Source of the DNA: Lonicera japonica
Taxonomy: Eukaryota; Streptophyta; Magnoliopsida; Dipsacales; Caprifoliaceae
Assembly (NCBI GenBank): GCA_021464415.1
Contig: CM038467.1
Location: 46,685,715-46,749,714 of the forward strand
Length of the DNA stretch: 64,000 nt
Direction: 5' to 3'
The notes below the pieces were generated by a model, which was not told the origin of the DNA, did not search any database, and saw nothing but the letters and a program-made list of their open reading frames with translations. Shown here piece by piece: positions 10,126-25,513 of this stretch. How positions within the stretch are numbered: the stretch's first letter is position 1; the number at the start of each line of letters is the position of its first letter. Both the position numbers and the translations under genes were made by a program.

Positions 10126-10987
10126 CGCTACGTAGTGCCTTTTCCTTGCGCTAGTACGCCATCACCTGCTTGTAATGACTTACGTGATCGGCCATCATAA
10201 ATGTTGAACTTCGGCTGCCCAAACTTTTTCGGTGGAGGTGTGTCCTGTATTCTAGTTGTGAAGGGTGATTTGTAAACTTCCCCCAAGGCTGTTCTTGCCA
10301 ATTCAGTCGTGGTCTTGTCATCTTCTTTTTTGTCGGCAATTGCAGAGTATATCATTTTTCGGAGGTCCTGCTCGGCCCAATTTTTTGCTCGGGGTTCTAC
10401 TTTCTCCGTTCGATCATCTCTGTTCGAGCACTGACTCCTCTTAAGCCTTTCTACTCATTCGAGACGTTCTACCCTGGGGGTTATTCAGGCGGGTCTGTCC
10501 CCCAAGCGATTGAAAATAATGGGTTGACTGGATGAAACTAGCCCCGAGGGGCGTGCTCGATACCCAAAGTCTTTCGGCTTTGTGTTTTTGACCAACCTCA
10601 CCTTACCTTTTCCATGGCAAGAGAAGTTTACCTCATCATCAAGTTGTTCTTCTCTGATAGAAGAGACACTTGTTCTAGTCGGGACCGCCATTCTGGACGG
10701 CTCCTGAGCAGTGTTCGCTGCGATTTGTTCTTTAAGCATATTAAACAGGTCCTCTTTTCATGTTCTAATATGTCGTTCTTGCTTAGTTAAAGCAACGGCT
10801 ACTTTTTTAGTGTAGTTAAGGTCATAGGGTGGGGAGGAATGTGTTTGGGATTGGCTTGTTTACCTAGGTCCGTCAGTATTGCGAGCCACAACTCGACTTA
10901 TGGTCGGTACTAAAACTTTTGGGTCCGCAAGGGGGATTATATTTGGGCTATTGTGGTCACCTATTTGGTGACTTCTGGTCTAAACCA
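10126..10987 (-). pseudogene. gypsy gag remnant
   Basis: The start is the ATG at 10987-10985, followed at codon 3 by TAG (10980-10982). Further along are DEVNFSCHGKGK, a long polar stretch and the gag core motif PFTTRIQDTPPPKKF with KFNIYDGRS and HYKQVMAY. It joins the RNase H/integrase piece near 10126-10140, so protease and reverse transcriptase were deleted. Several stops break it. Confidence 0.75.
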
Positions 10988-11127
10988 TTTTCGAAAGCTC
11001 TAAGGCAAATATTACTCAAACAACCACACCAAGTAGAGAACTATCAAAGATGCAAAAAATACTGTGAAATGAATTGTAGTGAGAGAAAGTGAATCTGGTT
11101 ACCGAAAAGTGACCTTCATGTTATGAT

Positions 11128-11145
11128 TTCCCACAAACGGCACCA
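11128..11145 (-). promoter_or_regulatory. Primer-binding site of the gypsy remnant
   Basis: The - strand reads TGGTGCCGTTTGTGGGAA two bases after the LTR end. It is close to the intact primer site TGGCGCCGTCTGTGGGAACG of the element at 47478, with C-to-T changes. Confidence 0.75.
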
Positions 11146-11147
11146 AT

Positions 11148-11903
11148 TGTGGGTGGCATAAATCTGACCATGAATTTTTAGATGAGGGAATCGGCCCAAG
11201 TCTGGTAGAATCGGTAACAAATAATAAAAGTGGAGGATGAACAATAAATTTGCAAATGGATGAGACGAAATTTTTGGGGTGTGTGGGTAGGTTCCCCCGG
11301 TGGCTCTTATTTCCAGTATGGCGGTACGTCCTCCTTTGGTGTGTGATAGTGTTTCTTTCTTAACTTAAAATAGCTATTATAGAAATAACTTATCAAGGTT
11401 TTCTATAGGAGAATGTTTGTTTAACTCAGCGTAAAAAGATTCATCCCATTTCCTTGAGCTATCCCTTTCTATTTATACTCATAGAATTAGGGTTACAGTG
11501 CTCAGCTAGGTTAAGAATTAAATGACCATAAAGGGCCTTGCTTGATTAGCAACCATCCCCTTTTCACGTGTGGTGTGTGTTCTTATCCATAGGGATAGTT
11601 GTGCTTTACAGGTGTAGGAATTTCATTTGCTTGGACGCCCATATCGGCAACTAACACTGGTAGTACCTTCACGTATAGGTGTCACATCTCCATTCGCCAA
11701 GGCGTCCATCTCGGCATCACTATTCTTTGTCCAGCTTGATGTCATATTCGGCTGGGGCGTTATGTTCGGTCAGCAATCTCAAGCCATCTATTCTGGGCCT
11801 ATTGGTCGTGGCTCGCCTTCCCAATTGTGGATTGACTCCTCTGGGCCTTGGCTTGGGTTTAAATGCTCCGCCCAAGTGGATATTCTAAAATTATGATCCC
11901 ACA
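11148..11903 (-). repeat. 5' LTR of the gypsy remnant (756 bp)
   Basis: On the - strand it starts TGTGGGATCATAATTTTAG and ends GCCACCCACA. The terminal TGTGGG/CCCACA forms a short inverted repeat, and the primer site follows. A TATAAATAGAAA box lies near 11468-11478 on the - strand. Confidence 0.75.
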
Positions 11904-13459
11904 AAAACATACTTGATTCATGAAATGCCATGAACACAATCAAATTGCACCCATTCGTTTCACAAGGGAGACTTGGGCCCCATATGTTGTTCTTCAACCA
12001 CACAAATTTTCTTCTATGACTTAAATATCCTACAAACTAATCTTTCTTCACCGTCGCTCAAATAATATTTTTTTCTATGAAAAATGCAAAAAAGTAAGAG
12101 AATAAATTATCATTACATTACTCAATTTATTTTCAACTTTGCTTACAAATTAAATTTTTTAATCATTTTTTATCTTGTTATCAAATGGAGTCTAATTAAA
12201 GGTTAAAATGAAATAGAGAAAAAGGTTAAAAAAATTCAATTTCTCTTGCATAATTGTCTATATATATATATAAAATTTAGAAATACAGTTATATTTTAGT
12301 GAATGGGAAAAATGAAAAGAGAAGGTTTAAATTAAGAAAAATATTAAGATAATTGCATTTTAGTGAAAGGGAAAAAAGTTTTCAATCATTTTTCAAGGTG
12401 TCTTTTTTATTATTATCATGTTTTTTATTCTTCCTTTATCAAACACGTGCATACTATGGTTCCGTTTGATAATAAGATGAAAAATGATAGAAAAAATAAT
12501 TAATTTATGTGAGATGATAAAAAAAAGTTTAGTGATGTCGTGAGATGTTTATTTCATCCTTCTCTATTATTTCGTGGAAAAACTTTCTTGACCATTACCT
12601 AAAGAAAATTTTATATGAAAAAAGAGAAAAAAAGCAGGAGGATATCTTTTCACATTGCTCAACTTATTTTTCATCTCATCACACAAATTAATTGTTTTTT
12701 TTTATCATTTTTTATATTGCTATCAAACGGAGTCTCTAAAGGTTAAAAAGAAAAAAGAAAAAAAAAGTTAAAAGTTACTATTTCTCTGGCGTAATTATCT
12801 ATATATATTTAGCTAGTTACATTTTAGTGAAAGGGAAAAAAAGAAAAAGATAAGGTTTAAATTAAGAAAAATATTAAGATAGGTATATTTTAGTGAAAGG
12901 GAAAAGAAAACGAGAGAGCTTACATTAACAAAAAGATTTTTATAACAATAATTGAGATCTAGTCATTAGCATCATAACTACGAAATTATTATTTCAAAAA
13001 TTATATGAGAATAAAAAAAATAGTTCTCCAATTATTACTTCGATTTGATTGTTATACAAACATATTGTCGCTCTTTTTTTCTATTTTAATTTTGGTGCAT
13101 AAGCATACAATATGATCAACGTTCTCGGCTTTAATCATGGATTAGTAAAAAAAAATGACTAAAGTCTTAATTAGAAGAATTTTAGTAAAATAGCAATTGG
13201 TTATAACAATTTCTAAGGTTATTACCATAATGCAAATCATCAAACATATTATCATGCAAATAATTAATTTCCTCTAATATTTCATTATATATATAGGGTG
13301 AATATTTACTTCAAATTAAGATAATAGTTCGTAAAATAATTTTATTATTAAAATTACGAGTATAATTAAGATAAGCTTGTTGTATTTAACTATTTATCAA
13401 CCACCGTATAATTAGGAAATCAACTACTAGACTTTAATTTTATACAAAGTGAAGAGCAC
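11904..13459. other. AT-rich intergenic DNA with direct repeats and a MITE
   Basis: There is no gene here. A block of about 170 bp (AAAGGTTAAAA ... AATTAAGAAAAATATTAAGATA) occurs at about 12200-12375 and again at about 12730-12905, flanking the MITE at 12458-12736. A partial MITE end (ATCAAATGGAGTC) sits at 12180-12193. Confidence 0.6.
12458..12736. mobile_element. Tourist-like MITE
   Basis: The ends are inverted repeats: GGTTCCGTTTGATAATAAGA on the left and, read from the right on the - strand, GAGACTCCGTTTGATAGCAA. They resemble the better-preserved element at 55593-55878. I did not find a clean target duplication. Confidence 0.5.
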
Positions 13460-13636
13460 AATATAATGATTTTTGCTTATAGAATCTTGGCCAACCTCTC
13501 AAGTCATGAAGCATACATTTCTAATCAAACAAAACTTATGTGGGGAAGTCATGAAATATGGACTTCAATCGGATTTACAATTATAAATAAAAAAAGTAAT
13601 TTTTTTTTATTTATGATTGAGTGCTTTTTTTTTTTG

Positions 13637-14598
13637 AGTAATTTTATTTCTATCCACGGGTTTTTGTAGTTTATCCACTCTTAATTTATGCTAACCTTGA
13701 AACAAACTTCTCAAAACTTCCTTATAAAAATTAAGAAATATATCCACCAATTAAATTATCCTTTAAATATATTTACTTTTAAAATTAGTTTCCTAATTAT
13801 AATACACTTCCTTAATAATATATTTTTTTAATTTATTAAAAGGTATATTTACTATAAAACTGTTCGGAATTAATTTATATTAATACATCATAACACTAAC
13901 GGATAATTTTTTTCAACAAATGAGTTTATTATTAATTTTTTTTATACAATGAGGGTTCTAAAAAAATAAAAATAAAACAGTATTGGAACTTAAGAAAGTA
14001 ATTAAGAATTAGTGGAAGAAACGAACATCATTTCCTTCAATCTCAATCATTTCGAGTCAAAGGAAGAATACTCAATTATAGTATATGTTTGTTTTCTTGT
14101 TTGCCATTACGAATCTATAATTGAAGTTATAATTTTAATTTGCTTCTAGGTAGGAACTAAATTTTGTAGATGTATTACAAATGTTTCAAAATAAACTTAC
14201 TGTTTAATTACTATTTCAAGACTAATGTGAATTATTGTATAATCTCAATTCTAGAAATAAATGTGAATTATAGACTATAGTCTAATCTCAAGTATGGAAA
14301 GTGAATATAATTGACAGTAAATTATATATATATATATATATATTATAAATATCATTTTATTATACAATTTATGCTTACTTTTTGATATATTATATGACAG
14401 TGGATAGATAAAAATTTGGTGATCAATAATTTACAATTGAATTAAAAAGAAATCATTATTTTATAAAAATTATGCCAATATTAATTTTTGTAAGTTTATC
14501 CAACAACGTGGTTAAACTTAGTGGGTAATAGAGATTATCTTTGTAAAACCCAAAAAAAGGGATAGACTGACAAATTTTGCGGATAGAAATAAAATCAC
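13637..14598. mobile_element. Non-autonomous inverted-repeat element
   Basis: The left end is GTAATTTTATTTCTATCC. The right end read inward on the - strand is GTGATTTTATTTCTATCC. The next 20-25 bases also match (both continue to a GT(A/C)GT-TATCC block). A third partial end lies at about 15110-15212. There is no coding capacity and no target duplication I could assign. Confidence 0.5.
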
Positions 14599-15980
14599 AT
14601 TTGTTAATTACTAATGAAATTGATTAGGTTGGTTAATTTTTTATTTTTCTAATTATTGAAATTTAAATTTTGAATTATTTGATTTTCTACAATTTAGTAA
14701 TTGATTAAGTTAGAAGTTATTTGATTGTTTAAATTTGAATTTCGAATTTGATTTTAGAGATATTAGTTTCTAGTAAGATTTTAGAAATTTAGATTAGTTT
14801 AATAATCAATTAGATGATAGTGACATTATAGGAATAACAATAATATAAATTAATTTTGTAGTTATATAAATTTAATTTTAATTCTTTATCCGTAAAAGTT
14901 TATACTTTAAACAAAACTTTGGACTTTAAATTATTAGTATAAAATTTGTGTCCTTAAATAGATAGAGAAAGGAATATTCGTCCTTAAAATTAATTGCCCC
15001 TATTTTTATTTATTTAATTAATGTGGATGTACTTATTAATCTAGTGGATTTTTTAATATTAAATCATTAATAAAATAATATTTATAAAATTAAATGAATA
15101 ATATTTTTTGTCAGTCTATCCACATTCGTGGATTAATTTAGTAGGCAACGCTCATTAACTTAATAACGCGGATTAACTGCAAGATATCGTGGATATAAAT
15201 AAAATCACCATTTTTTTCTTCTCATTTTTGTTTACTCTATTAATGATTATATATATATAGTCTTGGCACTCTGAGGATCTTAGCTAGTCGAAGAGGGCAA
15301 AAATTAAAATTCTGAATTAACTTTCAACGTACAGAAAAAATTGATTGTAGCATGGTTTAAACATTAACAAAACACCAATTTAGGCTCTTGTTCGACACCC
15401 AACCATCTTCTAATATTGTTAAAAAAAATTCCTTAATATATATATATACTTGTGTGTAGTACACGCATTACATTTACAATAAATCTAATATCATATATAA
15501 GTAAAATAATTAAAATTTTCAGGATGCCTGCCGTATATTACAATAGTCAATAGATAGAATATTAGACCATCACATCATTCGTAGTTCCTTTTATATTTTT
15601 TTCTTTATTCCTCTCGAGCATTATCTATAAAACATTTAAAATTAAACAAAATTAAATTAACATAATTTTTTAGTTTATACAACACCATTTGAGATAACAT
15701 AATAACTAAACTTATTAATAAATTATACATTTACAAGATAAACACGAAATTCTTCAATTCTGGTTGCAACCCACCAACTAAAGGCTGATATAAAGTAAGT
15801 TTCAGTGATATTGGGTTCCCTTTTCAACACTTAAATTCTCAGATGCTCAAACCTGTCTGATACCTGATTTTGCTAGTAGAAAATGATTCTCAAGAAGGGA
15901 TAGACACTTAAATTCTCAGATTTTCAAACCTGTATTGATACCTGATTTTGCTACCCTTCATTGTAGAAAATGCTTCTCAA

Positions 15981-16330
15981 GAAGGGATAGAGCCAGTGTT
16001 AATACAAGAGGGTAGTCCAATAGTATTTTTGATGAAAGCAATATCACCTATAAAGCAATACTTATCGGAATAGGGAGTTGGGGATCTTAATTTACTCAGC
16101 AATACTAATCGGGATAGGGATTTGGGGATCTTAATTTACCCTATACATTTGGGGATCATAATTTGCCCTAAACATGTATGGAGGAGGTATTTGTTTGCGT
16201 ATCATTTGATAATCAAAATAAACCACAAGTTTCAAATTTCCGCTTTAACAAAGCGTCACATTTATGCTTTAATAGAAGTGGCTTACCAAATTAATGGTAC
16301 TCGATTAGACCATTGTTTACAAACAAAACA
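15981..16330 (+). pseudogene. Fragment of a gypsy RNase H domain
   Basis: The frame at 15981-16058 reads GIEPVLIQEGSPIVFLMKAI, the familiar RNase H start of Ty3/gypsy polyproteins. A threefold local repeat (about 16070-16160) interrupts it. YLFAYHLIIKINHK then resumes near 16190-16230. The same fragment, better preserved, is the target of the inverted-LTR insertion at 40620-40643 and 44860-44975. Confidence 0.6.
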
Positions 16331-16333
16331 GTG

Positions 16334-17015
16334 AGAAAAATAAAAGTTCCAAAATAAAACTTATGATATAAATGTGTACCTTAAATTTTTTTTGATATTA
16401 CGATAGAAATTTTTAATTTCCTCCAATTTTTTATTATATACATAGATGAATATCATTCACTTCAAGTATTACAATAGTTATAAATAAATAAATCTTATAA
16501 TTAAAATGGTAAGTTCACCTAATAGATTATTTGCGAGATAAAAAAAAAAAAAAAAAAAAAGCTTGATGCATTTTATCAATATTAACATGGAAGAAGAATA
16601 CCTAAACATTTTATAGAAAGGGTAAAGCACAAAATTATGATTTTTGCTCTTAATTAGGTGCTTACCCAGCATCTCGAGTCATGAAGCACACATTTCTAAT
16701 TAAACAAAATTTGTGTGGGGGAAGTCATCCAATATGGACTTCAATTGGATTTAATATAAAACTAATTGAAATGAACGCATATGAGATGCATATGTATGCG
16801 TTATTTTTTGCACGTATATACGTATTTTAAAATTGAAAAAATGAAAAGTAATATATTATTGGTTCAATAGTTAAAGATCCTTGCTTTTAACTTTATATAT
16901 GCGCGCATTATTTATATGTGCAAGCAAAACTAAATATAAAAATATTGTTGATTCAATAGTTGAAATTGTCATTAATAATAGTGAGACAATGAGTTCAAAA
17001 CCCATCACTTATCAA

Positions 17016-17078
<63 letters not shown>

Positions 17079-17360
17079 TCAAAACAATAAGGGTAAAATA
17101 GGTACATGATATATATTTTGGTGTCATAATCATAATGCAATAAGAAAGGGCAGATGCATACACCCTTTAAACGAGATAGTGGGCATTGCCTCTTCCCTTT
17201 TAATAGTAATAGATAATATATATATATATATATATATACCACTTTCTCATGAACTGTCCTTAGTTAATAAATTGGTAGATATGATATATTGATTATAGCC
17301 AACTTAAGAGCAATCCTTAAAAATACAGGATTAATTAATATATATGTGTGTGTGCGCGTT
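16334..17360. other. AT-rich part of unit A with microsatellites
   Basis: There is no gene. It contains an A-run at about 16540-16560, an (AAT)n array at about 17016-17079 and a (TA)n run at about 17217-17238. It matches the starts of units B, C and D. Confidence 0.7.
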
Positions 17361-17745
17361 GGACTTGGCTCCTCTCCATTATTTTTTGATCCAAGTCCGT
17401 CTAAAGGGATCTAGTTGGAGGATTAAACGGATGAATGTTTCCATGAAATTTGGTAGAGATGATCTCTACGATGAGTAGATCATCTACACAAAATTTCATC
17501 AGAAGATCCAATCTAGAAATAGGTGAGATGGTGATCTAGAATTTGAATGGTCAAAAATAAACAAATGCATCAAATTTTTACTATGCTCACTTCCGGTTTG
17601 AATTTCTTGATTAAATTTTGTGGACATGATCTACTTTATAGAGATCATCTCTACCAAGTTTCAGAAAAAAAATTCATCCGTTCAACCCTCAAACTAGATC
17701 CCCTTGAACGGTGGACTGAAAGAGTAGCGGAGAGGAGCTAAGTCC
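17361..17745. mobile_element. MITE with about 80-bp inverted ends
   Basis: The left end GGACTTGGCTCCTCTCC pairs with the right end, which reads GGACTTAGCTCCTCTCC on the - strand. Similarity continues through a GGGATCTAGTT block and AACGGATGAA. It is absent from the matching position of unit B (about 31050-31090), so it inserted after duplication. The target duplication is unclear. Confidence 0.65.
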
Positions 17746-18130
17746 ATGACCGTTGAATCATGATCCAATGGCTCACACATACTGATGCTTAATAATTACA
17801 TTATCTCTAAAAGGAAATAAAATAAAATCTAATAAGGAAACTAATTTAATTAATGGCAATATATTTATCGCAATTCACGGAACATGATCAAACAACCCTC
17901 TATCTACACTTGGTAATTAATATAGTAACCATGAGATCTTTTGAATTTAAACCTCGCAGTGTTCGAGTAAGTTTTCATGTACAAATTGTTTTGTAACATC
18001 CAGAGTTAGACCTGAAAAACTCTCAATCGATTAAAAAATTAAACTCAATATAGTAATCAGTGGGCCAAATCTAATATTTATAACCATAAGAACTCATACG
18101 CTTTAATTCCTCTCTAACACACTGCATGTA
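17746..18130. other. AT-rich unit A sequence
   Basis: It corresponds to 31080-31290 of unit B. I see no gene or insertion here. Confidence 0.6.
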
Positions 18131-19684
<1,554 letters not shown>

Positions 19685-19693
19685 CTGCATGCA

Positions 19694-22052
19694 GTTCGAA
19701 CTTCCACATCAAAGTGAAGAAGGGAAGAGATAATTGTACAGAAGTACGGAATATTACGTGATGAGTTTTATTTTATTTTATTTTCTTACAAAAAATTAGA
19801 GATGATGTCATTATTAAACAAACATGAGCCATTGGATCATAATTCAATGGTCAAACTATAAAGTACTCACTATAGTACCTGATATAAACTATAAATTAAA
19901 ATTTCTTGTAAAAGTAATCGAATTCAAAATAAATATAATGTACGATAGCTGGTTGATCGATTAATTCAATAAGAAATGGGAGTTAACATGTGATTTCACC
20001 GGTACCATCTAACCGCATCCAATTCAATTATTTACTTATTCCATTTCAAATAAGTAAATTTTCACGCTCAACCAACACATTTTCAAAATCTCACATAGAT
20101 GAATAAGAATATTGAAAAAGTTTTCTATTCTTTGTCACTAGATATATATATATATATATAACAAATTAGTTAATATATATTTGCTGGTCTCTTAATACCA
20201 AGTACCAACAAATTAGTTAGTTATTTTACCTGGACAAAGTACTAACCGAACTTCCTCTTTTTTGTTTTTTTAACCAACCGGTGGAATGCCAGCCTCACAT
20301 CATTTCTATATTTTGTGTCTATGCCAAGAGTATTTGGACCAAATTTTTGTACACCTTGACTAATTACCTTCATGGATGGTGCCAACTATTGACCACCGAA
20401 GATTTTGCATCTACTGGGATTTGATCTGTGAAGCTCCCAGTTAAATCCAGTTTTCTAAATTTAGGGTAGCTAGATCATTCCTATATAACTTCAAATTTTT
20501 TTCCTAATAAATTAATCTCAACTCACATAAGAAGATTAACTACGCCGATCATTCCTATATAACTTTATTTTTTTTCCTAATAAATTAATCTCAACAAGAA
20601 GATTAACTACGCCCAATTATTATTAATTCAAGATTATTACATTTCGTGGGGAAGTGGTAAAGTCATATCTTAATTTAGTCTTATAGGAAAAAATCTCAAG
20701 TTCAAACATTGTTGTCCCATCTTTTTTCCCCTCACTTATTATTCGAAACTCAAATATATATATATATATATATGTCCATGTATTATTTATATAAAAGAAT
20801 TATCTATTTATTAAAAAATAACTCCACACTATTTGAGCCCACAATTCCTCTCGATCCTCTCTATGCATGTTGGAAATAAAACAAAAATAAAATAAATTGA
20901 CATTTAACATCATGGAGAGGCTGAATTAATCCGCGTTGGACCCAGTTGGGAACCGACCCAATTTAACTTAATTGCTCCGTGGATCAATTGGCGGGCTTCT
21001 TAAATTGGGTCAGGCCACAGCCCACAGGCTACGGCCCAATTGACCTATCTGGATCCAGGTCCACCTAATTACCTCAAACATTCCAAGTTTAAACACCGAC
21101 AAGTACAAAATTACCGTGGCTAGATGAAAGTTCATATCCGCGAGTGAGTATTAGTTCTACGTACATCTAATATGGTGTATGTACACATGTGAAAATAAAA
21201 CAAAAAAAAGGGAAAAAAAAGGAAAGAAGATATTTTGTATAAAAGTATCTCCAACTTTTGTGTAAAAATTAAGGTGCAAATCCTATGTGTCAACCATTTA
21301 ATTACACAAAATTTTGAAGTCTAAACAAAATGATTCAATGGTACATTTAGTAAACTCTTGCAAATTTTGAAATAACCAATGAGATATCAACATATGTTAT
21401 ATTATTTTATGTAAAATTTCAAATTTTTTTCTTAAAATTTTTAGTACATAATTTTATACTCACAATACATCTTGTTTTGTAGCTCCTGATGAGTAAATTT
21501 CAAATATATATTTTTGTTAAAATCTATATTTTGCATTAAAAGTTATTACATTTTAAGATTTTATAAAATAATTGAGGAGAGAGAAAGATGACATGACGGT
21601 GTAAACCAAGAATGTATTTTACACATTCATTTTACACAAATCATACTTTTACACAATAGTGGGAGCATTATTATTTTTTTACAAAATGTGTAAATTTTAC
21701 ACAAAATATAATTTTAAAAGACCTTTAGAGATGCTTTAAGAATTATGTTTGGGAAAAAAGTGGAAAGAAATTCATTTAACATATGGACTAAATTGAAAAA
21801 CTTTAATAGATTAAAGGCTTAAATTGAGATAAAAAATCAAATAAGGGGTAAATTGAGATCCGATGAGGGTCAATTAACCAAAAAAAATAAAAATATGTTC
21901 CCATCGTGGACCAGTTATATATAAGAATAACCTCCATATTTTAATAAGTTATAGATTTTTCTTGGTTTCGTCTCAAGAAAATTTTCATTCATATAAAAAA
22001 TATATGTAATGCCTTTAGGTGGCATGAATGTTTTGCTAGAGGAATAATGAAA
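19694..22052. other. AT-rich unit A sequence
   Basis: No gene is visible. It contains (TA)n runs at about 20144-20161 and 20753-20772, a weak tRNA-derived SINE-like tract at about 20645-20720 and the GGTAAATTGAGATCCG landmark at 21846, all shared with units B-D. Confidence 0.6.
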
Positions 22053-22061
22053 GGTATTTAC

Positions 22062-22806
22062 TAATGTTCTAAAGGCGCTAGGCCGACCTAAGGCGGTCAC
22101 AGAGTGCCTAACTCCTAGGCAGTTAGGCGCTAAGCGGTTTTTGTTTTTTAAATATTTTTAATATATATTTATATATTTGTATAAAGCACAAAAAAGCGAA
22201 ACATAATCATTGGGTTCACTGTCCAAAACAAAATTGAACACGGGATCACATATATATGAAATTATCAATTTATTTTAAACAGCAGCAACAACAACAGCAA
22301 TAATTAACAACAACAACAACAACAATAATAATAATAAGAAGAAGAAGCTAGTGAAAAGAAATTGTAACAATAAAAGAAAAATAAGAAGAAAGTTCAAAAT
22401 AAGATTGAGGACGTAAGGTAACTTGATGTGTTCGTAACTAGTTAAAGCAAACTCTTCTTGAACGACTTTTAGCGATTGCAGTTGTTGGCTAGTGTTTCGT
22501 TTCAATTGAATGAATGAAAGATGAATTTACTTACGAAGATTGACAGATTGTATCTATTTTTTTAATGGTAATTTTTAAACAAAAAGAAAAATAGGCAGCT
22601 TTTTAAAAATATAAAAAAAAAAAAATAAATAAGTCTATCCGCCTATCCTTCCTAACTCCCACTCAGCCCGCCCAGGAACCCCCTTAATTTTTTTTAGCGC
22701 CCCTTAGTTTTTTTCAGCGCCTAATCACTTGCCTAAGAACTAATTAGGGTACCAAGGCGCCACCTAGCGCCTAGGTGCCACCTTAGTGGCCGCCTTTTAG
22801 AACACT
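22062..22806. mobile_element. Mutator-like element (745 bp) with 9-bp target duplication
   Basis: The flanks are GGTATTTAC (22053-22061) and GGTATGTAC (22807-22815). The ends TAATGTTCTAAAGGCG and (- strand) AGTGTTCTAAAAGGCG are inverted repeats that continue with several GCGCCTAGG palindromes. Unit B at about 33246 and units C and D at about 38580 and 52110 keep the uninterrupted target. The interior holds CAA/AAT/AAG triplet runs (22295-22345) and no transposase. Confidence 0.8.
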
Positions 22807-25513
22807 GGTATGTACTTAAATTGGTTGAATATTTCATTGCCTTAATGTATGTATTTATATAATTTATTTACGTACTAAAACGTAATAGAGCAAAGAAAAT
22901 TAATTGATATCAAGATGACTCTTTAGGTTAACTGTACCTTTTCCCAATATTTATATTTTGAAAATAAACACACTTAGCAATTTATGGCTATATTGTTTGT
23001 ATCCATACAACTTCATTAAAGATAAATAAGTTTTAAAAAAAATTAACAAAAACTCAAGTTATAACCTCTTTATATTAATGAAATTGATTTGATCCCAACA
23101 TTACTACTTTAAAGAGATTTTCCCACATCTTTCCAATGTTTGTTTATGAGTTTTTTTTAATCTATCCTATGAGTTAACTTATTTTAGACATTCGTCTATT
23201 TCTAGTTGGCACCATTTTTGTATTCTTAGACAACATAAAAAAGAGAAAGTCTCTCCAATGGTTCTTGTCTTTCTTCACACACACACACATATATATATAT
23301 ATATAGAAATTATATGTATCTATATTATAAAACACTAAGTTTGACTCCAAAATTCTATTGATCCGATAGTTTAAAATATACGTATTCCGATATGCATTAG
23401 TTCTACACTTTTAGATTAGTTTTATACACACATTAAGATGTCACATTATACTCACACCAATAATATGCACACAATATTTACACACATTTACGTAACTTTC
23501 TTTTTCTCTCTCCTAGCTAAGTACACATTTATGCACTCAACCTCCTACTTTCACCCTCTCCCAAGTGACCATCAAATCAACCCATATCTCTATCTTTTAT
23601 CTTTTTAACCCGTCTTTCTCTCATCTCTTTACCTTTACTCCCCCTCTCTCTCTCTCTATAACTTTTTTTCTCCTTTCCATTCCATGGATGAGAGACCAAA
23701 AGCATTCCCTCTGACACCTCCCCTTCTGCCGGTGCTGTTTGCGACGCTCACTCCATTGTCGCCGCCTATATCGCTCACTTCGCCGATGACACCTCTGTCT
23801 TACCCTTTGCAAGTTACAGTGCCTACTGCACCATTACCTCTTCTATCTAAAGTTCGGCCCTCTATAGCCTCTGTTTCTGACACCAAAAAAGGTAAGCTCT
23901 TGCTTTCTCTACCTCCTCTGTTTTTTATAAGATTGTATGTTTTTATTTGTGGGTTTAATATAAGATTGTATGTTTTTATTTGTGGGTTCATTTGGTGACG
24001 CTACGCTGCTCACTCTACCGATGACGCCTTCGTCGCGCCCTCCGCTGGTTACGCATCTGTCCCACCTCCATAGCCATTGTTTTCGGCACCCAAAAAAGTA
24101 AGCTTTTTGGGTTGGGTTTTGAATATAAGTTAGACTTGTGATGGGTTTTGAATTTTTTTAGATTTGGCATTGGTTTTGAATTTTTTTGAAATTTTATACT
24201 CCTTGCCGAAGAATTGGAGGTGGAGAATTGAAGTGAGAGATGGAAAATCTATGGGTTGATGGTTTAATATAAGTTAGACAATTTGAGTAATTGAAGTACC
24301 TTGTTTTAAAAGGTAAGTTGAATGATTGAAGATTTTTAGTGGGTTGTCCAGGGTCCAGGAGCATAAATCTATAAAAAAATAAATTCAAAGGGCAATGTGA
24401 AATAATAAATTGATTGGTATATCTATCGCATCATCCATAGGAAGGCAATGTGAACAAATGTATAATATTTGAGTCATTTTTTTTGAAATAGGTTTAATAT
24501 ATGATCATCATTAAAAGAAAAATAAAACAACCTTTATAATATTAGACCACACTACAATAAAATAATATAAAGAAAATTTGAAAATGGGGTGCTAAATGAG
24601 TAAAAGTATACAATTGCCAAATTTAAAAAATAACAAGCATCAAAAGTAAGTGGTATGCAAATTAAAATGAAAAAAAATAATACTTTACATGAGGTAGAGA
24701 CCAGATTTTTTATTTTTGTTGAATGGCTGAATGACCAATTGACCATAACACAAAGCATTCCACTTCAAAGAGTAATTTTTTGTCCTTTTGTCTTTTTTTT
24801 TTTTTTTGTAAGTTTTCAAACTTGGGTATCCATTTAGTTTTATAAGGTTAATTTTATAAAAACATACAATCTTAAATTAAACCCATAAATAAAAACATAC
24901 AATCTTATATTAGACCTACAAATAAAAACATACAATCTTCTAAAAAAGAGAGGAGGTAGAGAAAGCAAGATCTTACCATTTTTGGTGCCAAAAATAGATG
25001 CTATAGAAGGCCGAGCTTTAGATAGAAGAGGTAATGGTACATTAGGCACTGTAACTTGCAAAGGGTAAGACATAGGCGTCATCGGCGGAGTGAGCGATAT
25101 AGGTAGCAACAGTGGAGTGAGCGACGCAGACAACACCGACAGAAGGGGAGGCGTTAGACGGAATGCTTTTGGTCTCTCATCCATGGAATGGAAAGGAGAA
25201 AAAAAAGTTAGAGAGAGAGAGAGAGGGGGGAGTAAAGGTAACGAAATGAGAGAAAGATGGGTTAAAAAGTTAAAAGATAGAGATATGGGTTGATTTGATG
25301 GTCACTTGGGAGAGGGTGAAAACAGGAGGTTGAGTGTATAAATGTGTAATTAGCTAGGATAGAGAAAAAGAGGGGTATGTAAATGTGTGTAAATATTGTG
25401 TGTATATTATTGGGGGGGTGTGTGTGATGTAACCTCTTAATGTATGTATAAAACTAATCTAAAAGTGCATAAGTAATGAATACCAGAATGTGTATATTTT
25501 AAACCATCGGATC

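Larger units (their letters stand above)
9059..11903 (-). mobile_element. Internally deleted Ty3/gypsy retrotransposon, 5' part
   Basis: Read on the - strand the order is 5' LTR (11903-11148), primer-binding site, gag, then RNase H/integrase ending abruptly at 9059 where the PMD element begins. Protease and reverse transcriptase are missing. Its 3' end probably continues left of the inserted PMD element, outside the window. Confidence 0.8.
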
